From Thalassospira sp. (GTDB lineage: Bacteria > Pseudomonadota > Alphaproteobacteria > Rhodospirillales > Thalassospiraceae), in NCBI RefSeq assembly GCF_030690045.1, contig NZ_JAUYHK010000016.1, positions 186,001 through 250,000 of the forward strand: DNA of 64,000 bases, written 5' to 3'. The notes beneath the pieces are model-generated. The model was not told the DNA's origin. It saw only the letters and a program-made list of their open reading frames with translations, and searched no databases. Within the stretch, counting starts at the first letter, position 1. The number at the start of each line of letters is the position of its first letter. Positions 37,225 through 47,069 of the stretch are shown here, piece by piece. Position numbers and translations under genes: made by a program.

Positions 37225-37578
37225 TCAGCTGCCGCGATAGGTGGAATAGCCGAATGGCGAGAGCAACAGCGGCACATGATAATGCGTTTCCTGCGCCGAC
37301 AGGCCAAACCGGATCACCACCTGATCCAGAAATTTCGGGTCCGGCAAATCCAGCCCGGTTGCATCAAAATAATCCCCGGCGAAAAACGTCAATTCATAAC
37401 AGCCGGTGTGAAACACATCAGAAGCCAGCATCGGCGCATCGGTGCGGCCATCGGCATTGGTGATGGCGGTTGCCACAAGGTCGCCCTGTCCGTTGTCAAC
37501 ACGGCGCAATTCAATTTTGATGCCACTGGCGGGGCATCCCCTTGCCGTATCAAGCACATGGGTGGTCAGGCGTCCCAT
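37225..37578 (-). CDS. uraH: 5-hydroxyisourate hydrolase
   Basis: Transthyretin-related enzyme of 117 residues that opens 5-hydroxyisourate to OHCU. It starts MGRLTTHVLDTARGCPASGI and ends with the diagnostic YSTYRGS tetrapeptide YRGS; the HYHVPLLLSPFGYSTYRGS stretch carries the active-site histidine. ATG 37578 follows a strong AAAGGAGG; the frame upstream is not homologous. It leads an operon with xdhABC, directly opposite puuE. Confidence 0.95.
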   Translation of the reverse strand: MGRLTTHVLDTARGCPASGIKIELRRVDNGQGDLVATAITNADGRTDAPMLASDVFHTGCYELTFFAGDYFDATGLDLPDPKFLDQVVIRFGLSAQETHYHVPLLLSPFGYSTYRGS

Positions 37579-37729
37579 TGCGGGGCCTCCTTTGTTTGGC
37601 GTTGGTCGATCTGGCGATATTTGCCTGCCTCTGATCCCGGCTGTTTTTGCCACCGGATATTTCTTTTATAATCTTTTAAAAAGGTCGCATTGCAACGCAG
37701 ACCGGGAAAGAGGGGATAAAGTGAAACTA

Positions 37730-37748
37730 TATCAATAATTCTTTGAAA
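37730..37748. promoter_or_regulatory. Inverted repeat, distal copy of the candidate purine operator
   Basis: TATCAAT-N5-TTTGAAA, an imperfect dyad that matches the copy at 37807-37825 at 12 of 14 arm positions and has the same spacer length. The centres of the two are 77 bases apart. Confidence 0.5.
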
Positions 37749-37806
37749 AACGAACCGGCGGATTTCGGGCAAAGTGGCCTCAGGGTGCGGACCTGTTGGC
37801 AAGCAT

Positions 37807-37825
37807 TATCAAAATCAGTTTGATA
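37807..37825. promoter_or_regulatory. Inverted repeat, proximal copy of the candidate purine operator
   Basis: A perfect dyad, TATCAAA-N5-TTTGATA, overlapping the likely puuE promoter spacer and -10 region about 107 bases before the start. A repressor bound there would stop puuE transcription; no candidate regulator is encoded between uraH and allA. Confidence 0.6.
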
Positions 37826-37931
37826 GTCGGGCGGATTTCAGCAAGAGATCGTTCTTGCTGCACCGCAGCCAATGGTGAATGCTACACCAAATAACGCGAC
37901 AGACAATACCGGGTTTCGCAAGGAGGCAGAA

Positions 37932-38864
37932 ATGACAGACAGCACCAATATGGACTATGGCCGCGATCTTGTCGGTTATGGCCCCAATCCGCCCAAGGCC
38001 AACTGGCCAGGTGGGGCGCGGATTGCCGTGCAGTTTGTCCTGAATTACGAAGAAGGTGGTGAAAACTGCATCCTGCATGGCGATGCCGCATCGGAATCCT
38101 TTTTGTCGGAAATCGTCGGGGCCGACATGCGCAAGGGTGTCCGCCATATGAGCATGGAATCGATCTATGAATATGGATCGCGGGTCGGGGTGTGGCGCAT
38201 CCTGAACCTGTTTCGCGAACGCGATATTCCGATCACGATTTTTGCCGTCGCCATGGCGCTGGCCCGCCATCCCAAGGTGGGCGAAGCCGCGATGAAAGAC
38301 GGGCATGAAATCTGTTCGCATGGTTATCGCTGGATCGATTATCAGTATTTCGATGAAAATCTGGAACGCGAACATCTGCACAAGGCGATTGAAATCATCC
38401 GCGATGTGACCGGGGAACGGCCTTTGGGCTGGTATACTGGCCGCACCAGCCCCAATACACGGCGTCTGGTCGCCGAAGAAGGCGGATTTTTATATGATGC
38501 CGATGATTACAGCGACGAATTGCCGTTCTGGAGCACCCAGACCGCAACCCCGCACCTGATTGTGCCCTATACCCTTGATGTCAACGACATGCGGTTTGCC
38601 GCCTTTCAGGGGTTCAATTCCGGCGAACAATATTTTCAGTATTTGAAAGACAGTTTCGATATTTTGTACGAGGAAGGGGTGCATACCCCGAAAATGTTGT
38701 CGGTTGGCCTGCATTGCCGTCTGGTTGGACGGCCGGGCCGGTTTGCCGCGCTGAAACGGTTTGTCGATTATGTGCGCGGCCATGATGATGTGTGGTTTGC
38801 CCGGCGCATCGACATTGCCCGCCACTGGCGCAAGCATCATCCGTTTCCGGGGGGTGGTAAATGA
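37932..38864 (+). CDS. puuE: Allantoinase PuuE (polysaccharide-deacetylase fold)
   Basis: A 310-residue cofactor-independent allantoinase that opens allantoin to allantoate. Family marks are RDLVGYGPNPPKANWPGGAR, QFVLNYEEGGENCILHGDAA, SEICSHGYRWIDYQ-like EICSHGYRWIDY, and GWYTGRTSPNTRRLVAEEGG, all typical of PuuE rather than the amidohydrolase AllB. ATG 37932 follows AGGAGG at 37921. It leads puuE-uraD-alc-allA. Confidence 0.95.
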   Translation: MTDSTNMDYGRDLVGYGPNPPKANWPGGARIAVQFVLNYEEGGENCILHGDAASESFLSEIVGADMRKGVRHMSMESIYEYGSRVGVWRILNLFRERDIPITIFAVAMALARHPKVGEAAMKDGHEICSHGYRWIDYQYFDENLEREHLHKAIEIIRDVTGERPLGWYTGRTSPNTRRLVAEEGGFLYDADDYSDELPFWSTQTATPHLIVPYTLDVNDMRFAAFQGFNSGEQYFQYLKDSFDILYEEGVHTPKMLSVGLHCRLVGRPGRFAALKRFVDYVRGHDDVWFARRIDIARHWRKHHPFPGGGK

Positions 38865-39391
38865 CGGCAAAAAATCCGGCATCGCTGTTTGCCACCAATC
38901 CGCCCAGCACGCTGGCCCGCAAGGCGTTTGTCAATCTGTATGGCGGGGTTTACGAACATTCGCCGTGGATTGCCGAACGGCTTTATGACGAAGGCATTCC
39001 CGATATCCTCGACACCCCGGAAACACTGGCCGCGGCCATGGCGCTGATTGTGGACCGGGCGGTGAAACCCGAACAGTTGGCCTTGCTTCGCGCCCATCCC
39101 GATCTGGCCGGGAAACTGAAACTGGCCGACCTGACGGCATCGTCGCGGGCCGAGCAGACCGGCGCACAGCTTGACCAATGCACGCCCGACGAATTGGCGA
39201 GCTTTACTGAACTGAACGATCTTTACAAAGCCAAATTCGGGTTTCCGTTTATTTTTGCGGTAAAGGGATATCATCGCCGCGATATTCTGGCCGCCTTTGA
39301 AAAACGGGTTAAAAACGACCCGGACACCGAATTTGCCCAGGCCCTTGCCCAGGTTCACCGCATCGCGTTGCTGCGCCTGCAAGGTCTTTGA
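38861..39391 (+). CDS. uraD: OHCU decarboxylase
   Basis: A 176-residue helical enzyme that turns OHCU into S-allantoin. It shows ARKAFVNLYGGVYEHSPWIA, the catalytic HPDLAGKLKLA (His-Pro-Asp) motif, SRAEQTGAQLDQCTPDE, and KFGFPFIFAVKGYHRRDILA, all family landmarks. The start overlaps the puuE stop (ATGA). It follows UraH in the pathway although it lies in the opposite operon. Confidence 0.95.
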   Translation: MTAKNPASLFATNPPSTLARKAFVNLYGGVYEHSPWIAERLYDEGIPDILDTPETLAAAMALIVDRAVKPEQLALLRAHPDLAGKLKLADLTASSRAEQTGAQLDQCTPDELASFTELNDLYKAKFGFPFIFAVKGYHRRDILAAFEKRVKNDPDTEFAQALAQVHRIALLRLQGL

Positions 39392-39426
39392 CCGCAACAA
39401 TAATCAAATAACAGGGAATTTTCACC

Positions 39427-40452
39427 ATGAGCCATGACATCGACCCATCCGCACCGGAATTTGTCCGGCGATTTGTCAATATTGCCGATGAACGTCTTGG
39501 TGCCATTGCCATATTTGCCACCGATGATTTTTTTGCCGACCGGCAACGCATGTTGCAAAGCGGCCCGGCGATTTTTTATCCGGACAAATATGACGACAAT
39601 GGCAAATGGATGGATGGATGGGAAAGCCGCCGCAAGCGGGTTGAAGGCCATGATTATGCGATTGTCCGCCTGGCGACATCGGCGCGGATTTATGGCGTTG
39701 ATATCGACACCAGCCATTTCACCGGCAATTTTCCCCCGGCGGCCTCGCTAGAAGGATGTTATTGCCCGGATGGCGACCCGGATGATGCGACCAGATGGAC
39801 CGAAATCGTCGCGCCGATCGGGCTGGGTGCCAGTGCGCATCATTATGCCAGCGTCACCGATGATGCGGTTTACAGCCATGTCCGCCTGCATATCTATCCC
39901 GATGGCGGGGTGGCGCGACTGCGGGTGTATGGCCGCCCGGACCGGGACTGGAGCAATTTGGCGCAATCGGGCAGCCAGGTTGATCTGGCATCGATGATCA
40001 ATGGCGGCATTGCGGTGGCATGGTCCAATGCCCATTACGGCAACCCCAATGTGGTGCTGGCCCCCGGACGCGGCATCAATATGGGGGATGGCTGGGAAAC
40101 CCGGCGGCGGCGCGAACCGGGCAATGAGTGGTTGATTATTGAACTGGGCCATCCCGGCATGATCGACAAAATCATTGTCGATACCTGTCATTTCAAGGGC
40201 AATTTCCCCGACCGGGTATCGATACAGGCGGCCTATGTTGACGGCGAAAAGGACAAATCGATCATTGCGCGATCCATGTTCTGGCCAACCCTTTTGCCGG
40301 AACAAAAAATGCAGGCCGATCATATCCATGAATATGATGCCGCCCATATCACCGCCACCGGCCCAGTCAGCCATTTGCGGATCAATTCGATCCCCGATGG
40401 CGGCATCAGCCGCATCCGCATCCTTGGCAAACCGGCAAAGCGGCAGGCGTGA
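39427..40452 (+). CDS. alc: Allantoicase
   Basis: A 341-residue enzyme that splits allantoate to S-ureidoglycolate and urea. Two tandem jelly-roll repeats are visible, each with a similar motif: DGWESRRKRVEGHDYAIVRL / DTSHFTGNFPPAAS in the first, and DGWETRRRREPGNEWLIIEL / DTCHFKGNFPDRVS in the second. Length and repeat layout fit alc. The start is 36 bases after uraD; the end overlaps allA by one base. Confidence 0.95.
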   Translation: MSHDIDPSAPEFVRRFVNIADERLGAIAIFATDDFFADRQRMLQSGPAIFYPDKYDDNGKWMDGWESRRKRVEGHDYAIVRLATSARIYGVDIDTSHFTGNFPPAASLEGCYCPDGDPDDATRWTEIVAPIGLGASAHHYASVTDDAVYSHVRLHIYPDGGVARLRVYGRPDRDWSNLAQSGSQVDLASMINGGIAVAWSNAHYGNPNVVLAPGRGINMGDGWETRRRREPGNEWLIIELGHPGMIDKIIVDTCHFKGNFPDRVSIQAAYVDGEKDKSIIARSMFWPTLLPEQKMQADHIHEYDAAHITATGPVSHLRINSIPDGGISRIRILGKPAKRQA

Positions 40453-40967
40453 TGAAACTGACAGTCGAACCCCTGACCGCCGAAGCCTTTGCGCCGTTTG
40501 GCGAGGTGATGTCAACCGCCACCGCCCGCGATTGTTATACGATCAATCTGGGCACCACGACCCGGTTTCACGAAATTGCGCGAGTTGATGTTGCGGATGA
40601 AGGCGGCACCCCGATCATCAGCATTTTTCGCGGCACACCGCGCCCGATGCCGATTGAAATCAAAATGATGGAACGCCATCCGCTGGGATCGCAGGCCTTT
40701 ATGCCGATGGCACAGCAGAAATTCCTGATTGTGGTGGCAACCGGCACCGACACCCCGAAACCGGACGATCTGCGGGCCTTCATATCGGACGGCACGCAGG
40801 GGGTGACCTATGCCAAGAATGTCTGGCATCATCCGCTTCTGGTGCTGGAACCCGACAGTGATTTTCTGATCGTGGATCGCAGCGGGCCGGGTAATAACCT
40901 TGATGAGATCGACCTGCCACTGGTTGATGGCAGGCCCGTTATACTGGACTGGCCGGTATCGGGTTAA
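40452..40967 (+). CDS. allA: Ureidoglycolate lyase
   Basis: A 171-residue cupin-like enzyme that splits ureidoglycolate to glyoxylate and urea. It starts MKLTVEPLTAEAFAPFGEVM and contains the IKMMERHPLGSQAFMPMAQQ metal-ligand region and GVTYAKNVWHHPLLVLE, all family landmarks. The start at 40452 uses a TGATG junction with alc; a GTG at 40449 is also in frame. Its products, glyoxylate and urea, feed the malyl-CoA-type enzyme and urease in this window. Its stop overlaps that of the next, convergent gene. Confidence 0.95.
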   Translation: MKLTVEPLTAEAFAPFGEVMSTATARDCYTINLGTTTRFHEIARVDVADEGGTPIISIFRGTPRPMPIEIKMMERHPLGSQAFMPMAQQKFLIVVATGTDTPKPDDLRAFISDGTQGVTYAKNVWHHPLLVLEPDSDFLIVDRSGPGNNLDEIDLPLVDGRPVILDWPVSG

Positions 40968-41755
40968 GGCGTGGTATTGCCGTTTCCAAGGTCAATCGAC
41001 AATAACCGTTGCTGAATCTGTTGTTGCAGGACCGGCCCCGGCCCGGCATCCAGGGCGCGCAAAAACGCCGCCCGTGCCATGTCGGTCTTGCCCATTGCCA
41101 GTGCATTGTCGGCGAAATGGGCGATATGTTCGGCACTGGGCGACACCCGGTTAACCGCGACAAAGACTTCTTCGGCCTCGGCATAGGCACCCTTGCGAAA
41201 CAGGATCAGACCATAGGTATCGAGGATATTGGGGTTGTCGGGCTGTTGCGCCATCGCCGCACGGATCAGGCGTTCCGCCTCGCCCAGATTTTCGTTGCGC
41301 GTCGCATAATGATAGGCCAGCCAGTTGGCGGCTTCGGCATTACCCGCCCGTGCCGCCTGATAGGCTTCCGCCGTCAGGGTATCGCGATAGGATGAAATCG
41401 CCGCATCAATGGCGGTGCGGTCCAGTCCTTCGAGATAAGTCAGGCCCACCCGGACGGCCTTGCAGCCTGTACCACCACCATTCTGGCATAACACCACGGC
41501 TTCTTCGACCGCGCCCAGAACCGTGGCATTTGGCCCGGCGGGATACATCTTGCCCGCTTCATCGCGTGCCATTGCCTTGAAATCCGCCATCGCCAGATAC
41601 TGATCATCGATCCCCGGTGCCGCCGGGGTTCCGAACATGCTTTGCGGTTCCCATTTCGGGGCAGTATCGCCACAGGCCACCAGAACCGATGCCATGACCA
41701 TCACCGCAAGCGGCATAACAGATTTCAACAAACGTTCCGATCCCGCCATTGTCAT
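40964..41755 (-). CDS. TPR-like lipoprotein
   Basis: A 263-residue lipoprotein of unknown role. The signal peptide ends with a lipobox LVAC (Cys28), followed by Gly-Asp, which may favour retention in the inner membrane. Residues about 120-260 are helical with TPR/Sel1-like spacing (EAANWLAYHYATRNENLGEA, RLIRAAMAQQPDNPNILDTY, GLILFRKGAYAEAEEVF). Such repeats bind partners. It stands next to a DUF4153 membrane protein on the same strand, 51 bases downstream of it, so the two may be cotranscribed. Confidence 0.85.
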   Translation of the reverse strand: MTMAGSERLLKSVMPLAVMVMASVLVACGDTAPKWEPQSMFGTPAAPGIDDQYLAMADFKAMARDEAGKMYPAGPNATVLGAVEEAVVLCQNGGGTGCKAVRVGLTYLEGLDRTAIDAAISSYRDTLTAEAYQAARAGNAEAANWLAYHYATRNENLGEAERLIRAAMAQQPDNPNILDTYGLILFRKGAYAEAEEVFVAVNRVSPSAEHIAHFADNALAMGKTDMARAAFLRALDAGPGPVLQQQIQQRLLSIDLGNGNTTP

Positions 41756-41806
41756 TCACCCCTTCTGCACATTGCCCCATCCTAACCCGACGGGATAAGC
41801 CATCGG

Positions 41807-43516
41807 TTAACGATGTTGTTCCCAACGTTGCCCGCCAACTTCAAGATCGCGATAGCGCGGAATGACGGTTTGATAATCCCCTGCTTCAAGCGCCTCCAGC
41901 ACCGATCCGGGCGTAATATCGCTCCCCAGCCGAAAGGTCAGAACCGGTTGCCATACCCCGTCATTTTGCAGGGCATACATTTCAGCAAACGGATATTTGC
42001 CAAAAAACACGGCTTCTTCACGGCCATCCGCATCCAGATCAACCAGCAGGAGGGCGCACATATTCTGCCCGCCCCGATCCGCGATGTCACCATCGGCCAG
42101 ACAGTTCTGACGCGCATATTTCAATTCATTTTCCAGAAGACGCGAAATCTGGTCGCGGGTAAGCTGTGTTCCGCCCGGAAAGACCGGAATATGATCGACA
42201 GCAACCGTATCTTCCTGGCGGTTTTGCCCGATATAACGGGCGCGCAGGGTCGCAATATCGGCGACCTGATCGGGGTAAAGCCCGGCAAGTTCGACCAGGG
42301 CGGCCTCGCCCGGTTTGCCCAGATCCTGTACCATGAAAATCAGATCATTCTGATCGGGTTGATCATCGGCCACAATCCGCTGCATCTGGCTGCGCACCGA
42401 CATTGATACCGGATCAATCATCGGCAAATGCAGGATAAAGGCCACCCCCGCCGCCGAGATCAGGATATGGCCAAAAGTCCCGCGCAAGGCATCGGGTGTG
42501 GATTGCCGACGGCCAAAGGCCGCACAGGCCAGCCAGAAAGTTGCAATCAGGGAAAATACCGCCACCCAGACCCCGTAAAGCCGGGATGGCGTCAGGCCAT
42601 AATCATCAATTCGCACATAAATCGCCGCCAGCGCCATCAGGGACAATAACGGGGCCATCCACAAGGTGGCGCGAAACACCCGGTCGCCATACCGGCCAAA
42701 CAGGGTCGGGCGATTATCGGCCTGTACCGTGCCAAACAACAGATAGGAAAGGGCGAATGCCCCGGCAATCACCGTCCACCACACCCCGTCCTGACGTTCC
42801 AGAAAAATACGCCAGCCGCCAAAGGCCGCCAGAATCAGAAACAGCAACAAACCCAGTGCCTGCAACGGATACAGAACGCGAAACATTGCGCCAATCACCT
42901 GGCGCACCGGCACCAGCAAATGGTCCATCATTCGCACCAGCAACAGACCGGTGGCAAAGGCCAGCCCGGTCAGGGTGCTGGCGACCGGAGCATGGCCGAT
43001 ATAATCCCAGATATCGTCAATCCCGACCAGTTCCAGCAAAACCGACAGGACATAGATCATGCCCCAGAACAGGCCAATCGCCAGCATCCCGAATGCCAGC
43101 GATATCTTGATCAACCAGATTTCCGGCACCAGCAAGGCGCGGTTTTTCTCCGGCGGCAACACCGTCCCCTGCACCGGCCCCCAGACCCGCCATGCCGCCA
43201 CCACCACCCCGACCCAGATCGCCTGACACAACAGCAAACCGATCAGGGAAATGTCATCGACATGGACAAAGCCGATCATGAGATCAAACAGCCAGACCTG
43301 CAATCCCGCCAATCCGGCCAGAACCAGCGCGACCAGACTGTCCCGCCAGACATCGCGGACCCCGGCCACGAACCATCCGGCAAAAGCCAATGTCGCGACA
43401 AAGGTCATCATTGGCATCAGAAAGGACGGTTGCGCACCGGATTCCGACGCCAGATACCAGAATGCCAGTCCATAGGCCGCACCACTTGCCGGGAAAAGCC
43501 AGTTTGCCATACGCAT
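41807..43516 (-). CDS. DUF4153 multi-pass membrane protein
   Basis: A 569-residue inner-membrane protein with about ten helices in its first 400 residues and the DUF4153 signature RIDDYGLTPSRLYGVWVAVF. A hydrophilic part follows, containing DLDADGREEAVFFG, a calcium-loop-like DxDxDG motif typical of EF-hand/FG-GAP-type repeats. ATG 43516 (MRMANW) was chosen because AAAGGA lies nine bases upstream; ATG 43525 is too close to that site. Function is unknown. Family members are sometimes linked to regulators or transporters, but there are none here. Confidence 0.85.
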   Translation of the reverse strand: MRMANWLFPASGAAYGLAFWYLASESGAQPSFLMPMMTFVATLAFAGWFVAGVRDVWRDSLVALVLAGLAGLQVWLFDLMIGFVHVDDISLIGLLLCQAIWVGVVVAAWRVWGPVQGTVLPPEKNRALLVPEIWLIKISLAFGMLAIGLFWGMIYVLSVLLELVGIDDIWDYIGHAPVASTLTGLAFATGLLLVRMMDHLLVPVRQVIGAMFRVLYPLQALGLLLFLILAAFGGWRIFLERQDGVWWTVIAGAFALSYLLFGTVQADNRPTLFGRYGDRVFRATLWMAPLLSLMALAAIYVRIDDYGLTPSRLYGVWVAVFSLIATFWLACAAFGRRQSTPDALRGTFGHILISAAGVAFILHLPMIDPVSMSVRSQMQRIVADDQPDQNDLIFMVQDLGKPGEAALVELAGLYPDQVADIATLRARYIGQNRQEDTVAVDHIPVFPGGTQLTRDQISRLLENELKYARQNCLADGDIADRGGQNMCALLLVDLDADGREEAVFFGKYPFAEMYALQNDGVWQPVLTFRLGSDITPGSVLEALEAGDYQTVIPRYRDLEVGGQRWEQHR

Positions 43517-43564
43517 ATCAATCATTCCTTTTGCCGGGTCGCGGGGCGCGTTGCGCCTGATCAT

Positions 43565-43597
43565 AAAAAAGCCGCTGGCGATAAACCAGCGGCTTTA
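43565..43597 (-). terminator. Terminator of the sdh operon
   Basis: A stem of at least eight base pairs, GCCGCTGG (43571-43578) with CCAGCGGC (43586-43593), extends through flanking A-T pairs. On the minus strand a run of six T follows. It lies past the sdhB stop at 43625. Confidence 0.85.
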
Positions 43598-43624
43598 AAC
43601 GGTCTTTTTAAGGCAGTCACCAAA

Positions 43625-44407
43625 TCAGATGTTGCGTTCGACAATCATCTTTTTGATTTCAGTGATCGCAAGCGCGGGATTCAGGCCCTTGGGGCAGGTA
43701 TTGGTGCAGTTCATGATCGTGTGGCACCGATACAGGCGGAACGGGTCTTCGAGCATATCAAGACGTTCACCGGTATATTCATCACGCGAGTCCGCAAGCC
43801 AGCGATAGGCTTGCAGCAGAACGGCCGGGCCCAGATAACGGTCCGAATTCCACCAATAGGACGGGCACGCGGTTGAACAGGAGAAGCACAAAATGCATTC
43901 CCACAAACCGTCAAGTTTGGCGCGTTCTTCGCGCGACTGAAGGCGTTCGCCATCGGGCGGTGCCGGGCTGTCGGCCTTTAGCCACGGTTCGATCGAGGCA
44001 AGCTGCGCATAGGGTTGCGACAGGTCGGGCACCAGATCCTTGACCACCGGCATATGGGGCAGCGGATAGATCTTGACCTCGCCATCGATGTCTTCGATCG
44101 GTTTCAGACAGGCCAGCGTGTTGCGCCCGTCAATATTCATCGCACAGGACCCGCAAATGCCTTCGCGGCAGGACCGGCGGAAAGTCAGGGTCGCATCGAC
44201 TTCGTTCTTGATCTTGATCAGCGCGTCCAGAACCATCGGGCCGCAGGCATCCAGATCCAGTTCATAGGTATCGGTCCGCGGATTTTCGCCACTATCGGGA
44301 TCGTAGCGATAAATCCTGAACTTGCGCGGGGTCTTCGCACCGGCCGGGGCCGAGAACGACTTGCCCTCTTTCACGACCGAATTGGCGGGAAGATTGAACT
44401 CTACCAT
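43625..44407 (-). CDS. sdhB: Succinate dehydrogenase iron-sulfur subunit
   Basis: A 260-residue subunit with three iron-sulfur clusters. Seen are [20 protein letters not shown] (2Fe-2S), [16 protein letters not shown] (4Fe-4S) and [20 protein letters not shown] (3Fe-4S). It passes electrons from SdhA to the membrane quinone site. It is last of sdhCDAB, 26 bases after sdhA. Confidence 0.98.
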   Translation of the reverse strand: MVEFNLPANSVVKEGKSFSAPAGAKTPRKFRIYRYDPDSGENPRTDTYELDLDACGPMVLDALIKIKNEVDATLTFRRSCREGICGSCAMNIDGRNTLACLKPIEDIDGEVKIYPLPHMPVVKDLVPDLSQPYAQLASIEPWLKADSPAPPDGERLQSREERAKLDGLWECILCFSCSTACPSYWWNSDRYLGPAVLLQAYRWLADSRDEYTGERLDMLEDPFRLYRCHTIMNCTNTCPKGLNPALAITEIKKMIVERNI

Positions 44408-44433
44408 TCTCTCAAATCCTCTCTTGCCGCGCC

Positions 44434-46230
44434 TTAATAGACGCGTTCCTTCGGCTCGATATATTCGACTTCATCGGTCAGGGTGAAGGTGTTGACCGGA
44501 CGATAGGTCAGATCAACCCCGTAACCCTTGTCCCACGCGACCGTTGCAATCGTATGCTTCATCCACACTTCATCGTCCCGTTTGGGGTAATCCTCGTGGG
44601 CATGGGCCCCGCGGGATTCATGACGGGCTTCGGCCGAATTCATGGTTGAGGCAGCACAGACCATCAGGTTTTCCAGTTCCAGCGTTTCCACCAGATCGGA
44701 ATTCCAGATCAGCGAGCGGTCGCTGACGGCAACATCGGGAAGTGTTGCCGCGGTCTTCGACAGTTTTTCAACACCCTCGCCAAGGATTTCCGCCGTGCGG
44801 AACACGCCGCAATTGCCCTGCATGACGCGCTGCATTTCCAGGCGGATATCGGCGGTCGGACGCGACCCCTTGGCCCAGCGCAGACGGTCAAACCGGGCAA
44901 TGCCGATTTCGCCGTCGCTGGCTTTCAGTTCCTTGAAGGATGATTTCGGATCGACCACTTCGGCAGCATGCAGGCCGCAGGCGCGACCAAACACCACAAG
45001 ATCGAGCAACGAATTGGTGCCAAGGCGGTTGGCACCATGAACCGACACACAGGCCGCCTCGCCCGCCGCCATCAGGCCCGGCACCACACGGTTCGGGTCA
45101 TCGGCCGTCGGGTTCAGGACTTCGCCCTTATAATTGGTCGGAATGCCGCCCATATTGTAATGGACCGTCGGCAGAACCGGGATCGGTTCGCGGGTGGCAT
45201 CGACACCGGCAAAGATTTTGGCGGTTTCGGTAATGCCCGGCAGACGTTCCCACAGGACTTCCGACCCCAGATGTTCAAGATGCAGGTGGATATATTCGCC
45301 ATGTTCGCCGACACCGCGACCATCGCGAATTTCCTGGGCCATACCGCGCGACACAACGTCGCGCGATGCCAGGTCTTTCACCGTCGGGGCATAACGTTCC
45401 ATGAAACGTTCGCCTTCGGAATTGGTCAGATAGCCGCCTTCGCCGCGCGCGCCTTCGGTAATCAGGCAACCCGAACCATAAATGCCGGTCGGGTGGAACT
45501 GCACAAATTCCATATCCTGAAGACCAAGACCGGCACGGGCCACCATGCCATGACCATCGCCGGTACAGGTATGGGCCGAGGTACAGCTAAAGAAGGCGCG
45601 ACCATAACCGCCCGATGCCAGAACGGTCATCTTGGCGTTGAAACGGTGAATGGTGCCGTCATCAAGGTTCCACGCCACCAGACCACGGCACGAACCGTCT
45701 TCGTCCATGATCAGGTCAAGGGCGATATATTCGATAAAGAATTCGGCCTTGTGCTTCAGGCATTGCTGATACAGCGTATGGAGCATGGCGTGACCGGTAC
45801 GGTCGGCCGCCGCACAGGCGCGTTCGACCGGGGCCTTGCCGTGGTCGCGGGTATGGCCACCAAACGGACGCTGGTAAATCTTGCCTTCGGCGGTGCGCGA
45901 AAACGGCATGCCGTAATGTTCAAGTTCATGAACGGCAGGCACCGCATTGCGGCACATATATTCGATGGCATCCTGATCGCCGAGCCAGTCCGATCCCTTG
46001 ACAGTGTCATACATATGCCACTGCCAATGGTCTTCGGACATGTTGCCCAGTGAGGCGCCAATGCCGCCCTGGGCGGCAACCGTATGGGAACGGGTCGGGA
46101 AGACCTTGGTGATGCAGGCGGTTTTCAAACCGGCCTCAACCGTGCCCAGCGTCGCCCGCAAACCGGCACCCCCGGCTCCCATAACAACGACATCGTAGTT
46201 ATGGTCGATAATTTTATAGGATTCGGTCAT
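44434..46230 (-). CDS. sdhA: Succinate dehydrogenase flavoprotein subunit
   Basis: A 598-residue FAD subunit that oxidises succinate in the citric acid cycle. It has the dinucleotide motif [20 protein letters not shown], the FAD-linked histidine in SHTVAAQGG, the catalytic [20 protein letters not shown] region and a C-terminal [13 protein letters not shown]. The length is typical. Neighbours are sdhD three bases upstream and sdhB downstream. Confidence 0.98.
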   Translation of the reverse strand: MTESYKIIDHNYDVVVMGAGGAGLRATLGTVEAGLKTACITKVFPTRSHTVAAQGGIGASLGNMSEDHWQWHMYDTVKGSDWLGDQDAIEYMCRNAVPAVHELEHYGMPFSRTAEGKIYQRPFGGHTRDHGKAPVERACAAADRTGHAMLHTLYQQCLKHKAEFFIEYIALDLIMDEDGSCRGLVAWNLDDGTIHRFNAKMTVLASGGYGRAFFSCTSAHTCTGDGHGMVARAGLGLQDMEFVQFHPTGIYGSGCLITEGARGEGGYLTNSEGERFMERYAPTVKDLASRDVVSRGMAQEIRDGRGVGEHGEYIHLHLEHLGSEVLWERLPGITETAKIFAGVDATREPIPVLPTVHYNMGGIPTNYKGEVLNPTADDPNRVVPGLMAAGEAACVSVHGANRLGTNSLLDLVVFGRACGLHAAEVVDPKSSFKELKASDGEIGIARFDRLRWAKGSRPTADIRLEMQRVMQGNCGVFRTAEILGEGVEKLSKTAATLPDVAVSDRSLIWNSDLVETLELENLMVCAASTMNSAEARHESRGAHAHEDYPKRDDEVWMKHTIATVAWDKGYGVDLTYRPVNTFTLTDEVEYIEPKERVY

Positions 46231-46233
46231 GGG

Positions 46234-46617
46234 TCAGGCTCCGGCAAAAACGATACGCAGCACCGACACTATGGCGGCAACCGACAGAAAAGCCGCAGCA
46301 GCCCTGATCAGCATCAGCGATGTGATTTCAATTGTACGGTTATGAACGTAATCCTCGATCACAACCTGCAAGCCCAGCGTAAAGTGCCAGGCCACAGAGA
46401 TGACCAGCAAGATCATCATCGTCGAATGGAAATACGAACCAAGCCATGCCCGGACACTGTCATAATCGGCGGTATGACCCGCCAGAATGGACAGGATAAA
46501 CCAGATGCCAAGCGGCAGGTTGGCGATGGCGGTAACGCGCTGGCTCCACCAATGCGCCGAACCGCTTTTGGCAGAACCAAGACCGCGCACGCGGCCCAGA
46601 TCGGATTGCATACTCAT
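46234..46617 (-). CDS. sdhD: Succinate dehydrogenase membrane anchor SdhD
   Basis: A 127-residue membrane anchor with three helices and haem/quinone site residues. It starts MSMQSDLGRVRGLGSAKSGS, shows AHWWSQRVTAIANLPLGIWF, and the histidine in VISVAWHFTLGLQVVIEDYV is a likely haem ligand. ATG 46617 follows AAGG; the longer frame has no homology. It lies between sdhC and sdhA. Confidence 0.93.
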   Translation of the reverse strand: MSMQSDLGRVRGLGSAKSGSAHWWSQRVTAIANLPLGIWFILSILAGHTADYDSVRAWLGSYFHSTMMILLVISVAWHFTLGLQVVIEDYVHNRTIEITSLMLIRAAAAFLSVAAIVSVLRIVFAGA

Positions 46618-46643
46618 AACAACCTTGTCCCCTTTTGCCCGGC

Positions 46644-47024
46644 TTACGCCAGACCGATAACCCACGTGACCACGGTCAGCACGACTGCCGCGCCAAGAAC
46701 GACGGGGGTGGATTTCGCCGCCCCTTCATTCGTCAGGCCGCGACCGGTATCCCAGACAAGATGCCGGACACCGTTGCAGGCATGGTAATAAAACGCCACC
46801 GTCCAACCGAACAGCAGCAACAGACCGAACCACGAGGTGAAAAATGCGTGATAGCCGTTAAAGGCATCACGACCGGCGCCGGCCCCAATCAGCCAGGACG
46901 CCAGGAATACGAAACCAATAGCAAGGCCGACGCCCATCGCGCGGAAAGAGATGGACATCTTTGCTGCCATCGGAAGTCTGTACACCTGTAAATGGGGAGA
47001 CAGCGGCCGATTGGCTTTGCTCAT
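46644..47024 (-). CDS. sdhC: Succinate dehydrogenase cytochrome b556 subunit SdhC
   Basis: A 126-residue membrane subunit with three helices. Landmarks are the start MSKANRPLSPHLQVYRLPMA, then MSISFRAMGVGLAIGFVFL and the haem-ligand region FYYHACNGVRHLVWDTGRGL. ATG 47024 was chosen with AGAGG upstream. It opens the sdhCDAB operon. Confidence 0.95.
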   Translation of the reverse strand: MSKANRPLSPHLQVYRLPMAAKMSISFRAMGVGLAIGFVFLASWLIGAGAGRDAFNGYHAFFTSWFGLLLLFGWTVAFYYHACNGVRHLVWDTGRGLTNEGAAKSTPVVLGAAVVLTVVTWVIGLA

Positions 47025-47069
47025 GACGGATTTGCCTCTTCTCAAATATGCTGGCGGGAAAGCAGCGAT

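Larger units (their letters stand above)
37579..37931. promoter_or_regulatory. Divergent control region of uraH-xdhABC and puuE-uraD-alc-allA
   Basis: These 353 bases hold the two start regions and two matching inverted repeats (listed separately). On the minus strand TTGCAA followed after 18 bases by TTATAA, near 37670-37695, is a possible uraH promoter. On the plus strand TTGGCA at about 37795 followed after 17 bases by TTTGAT is a possible puuE promoter, with the second repeat lying across it. I find no coding frame. Confidence 0.5.
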
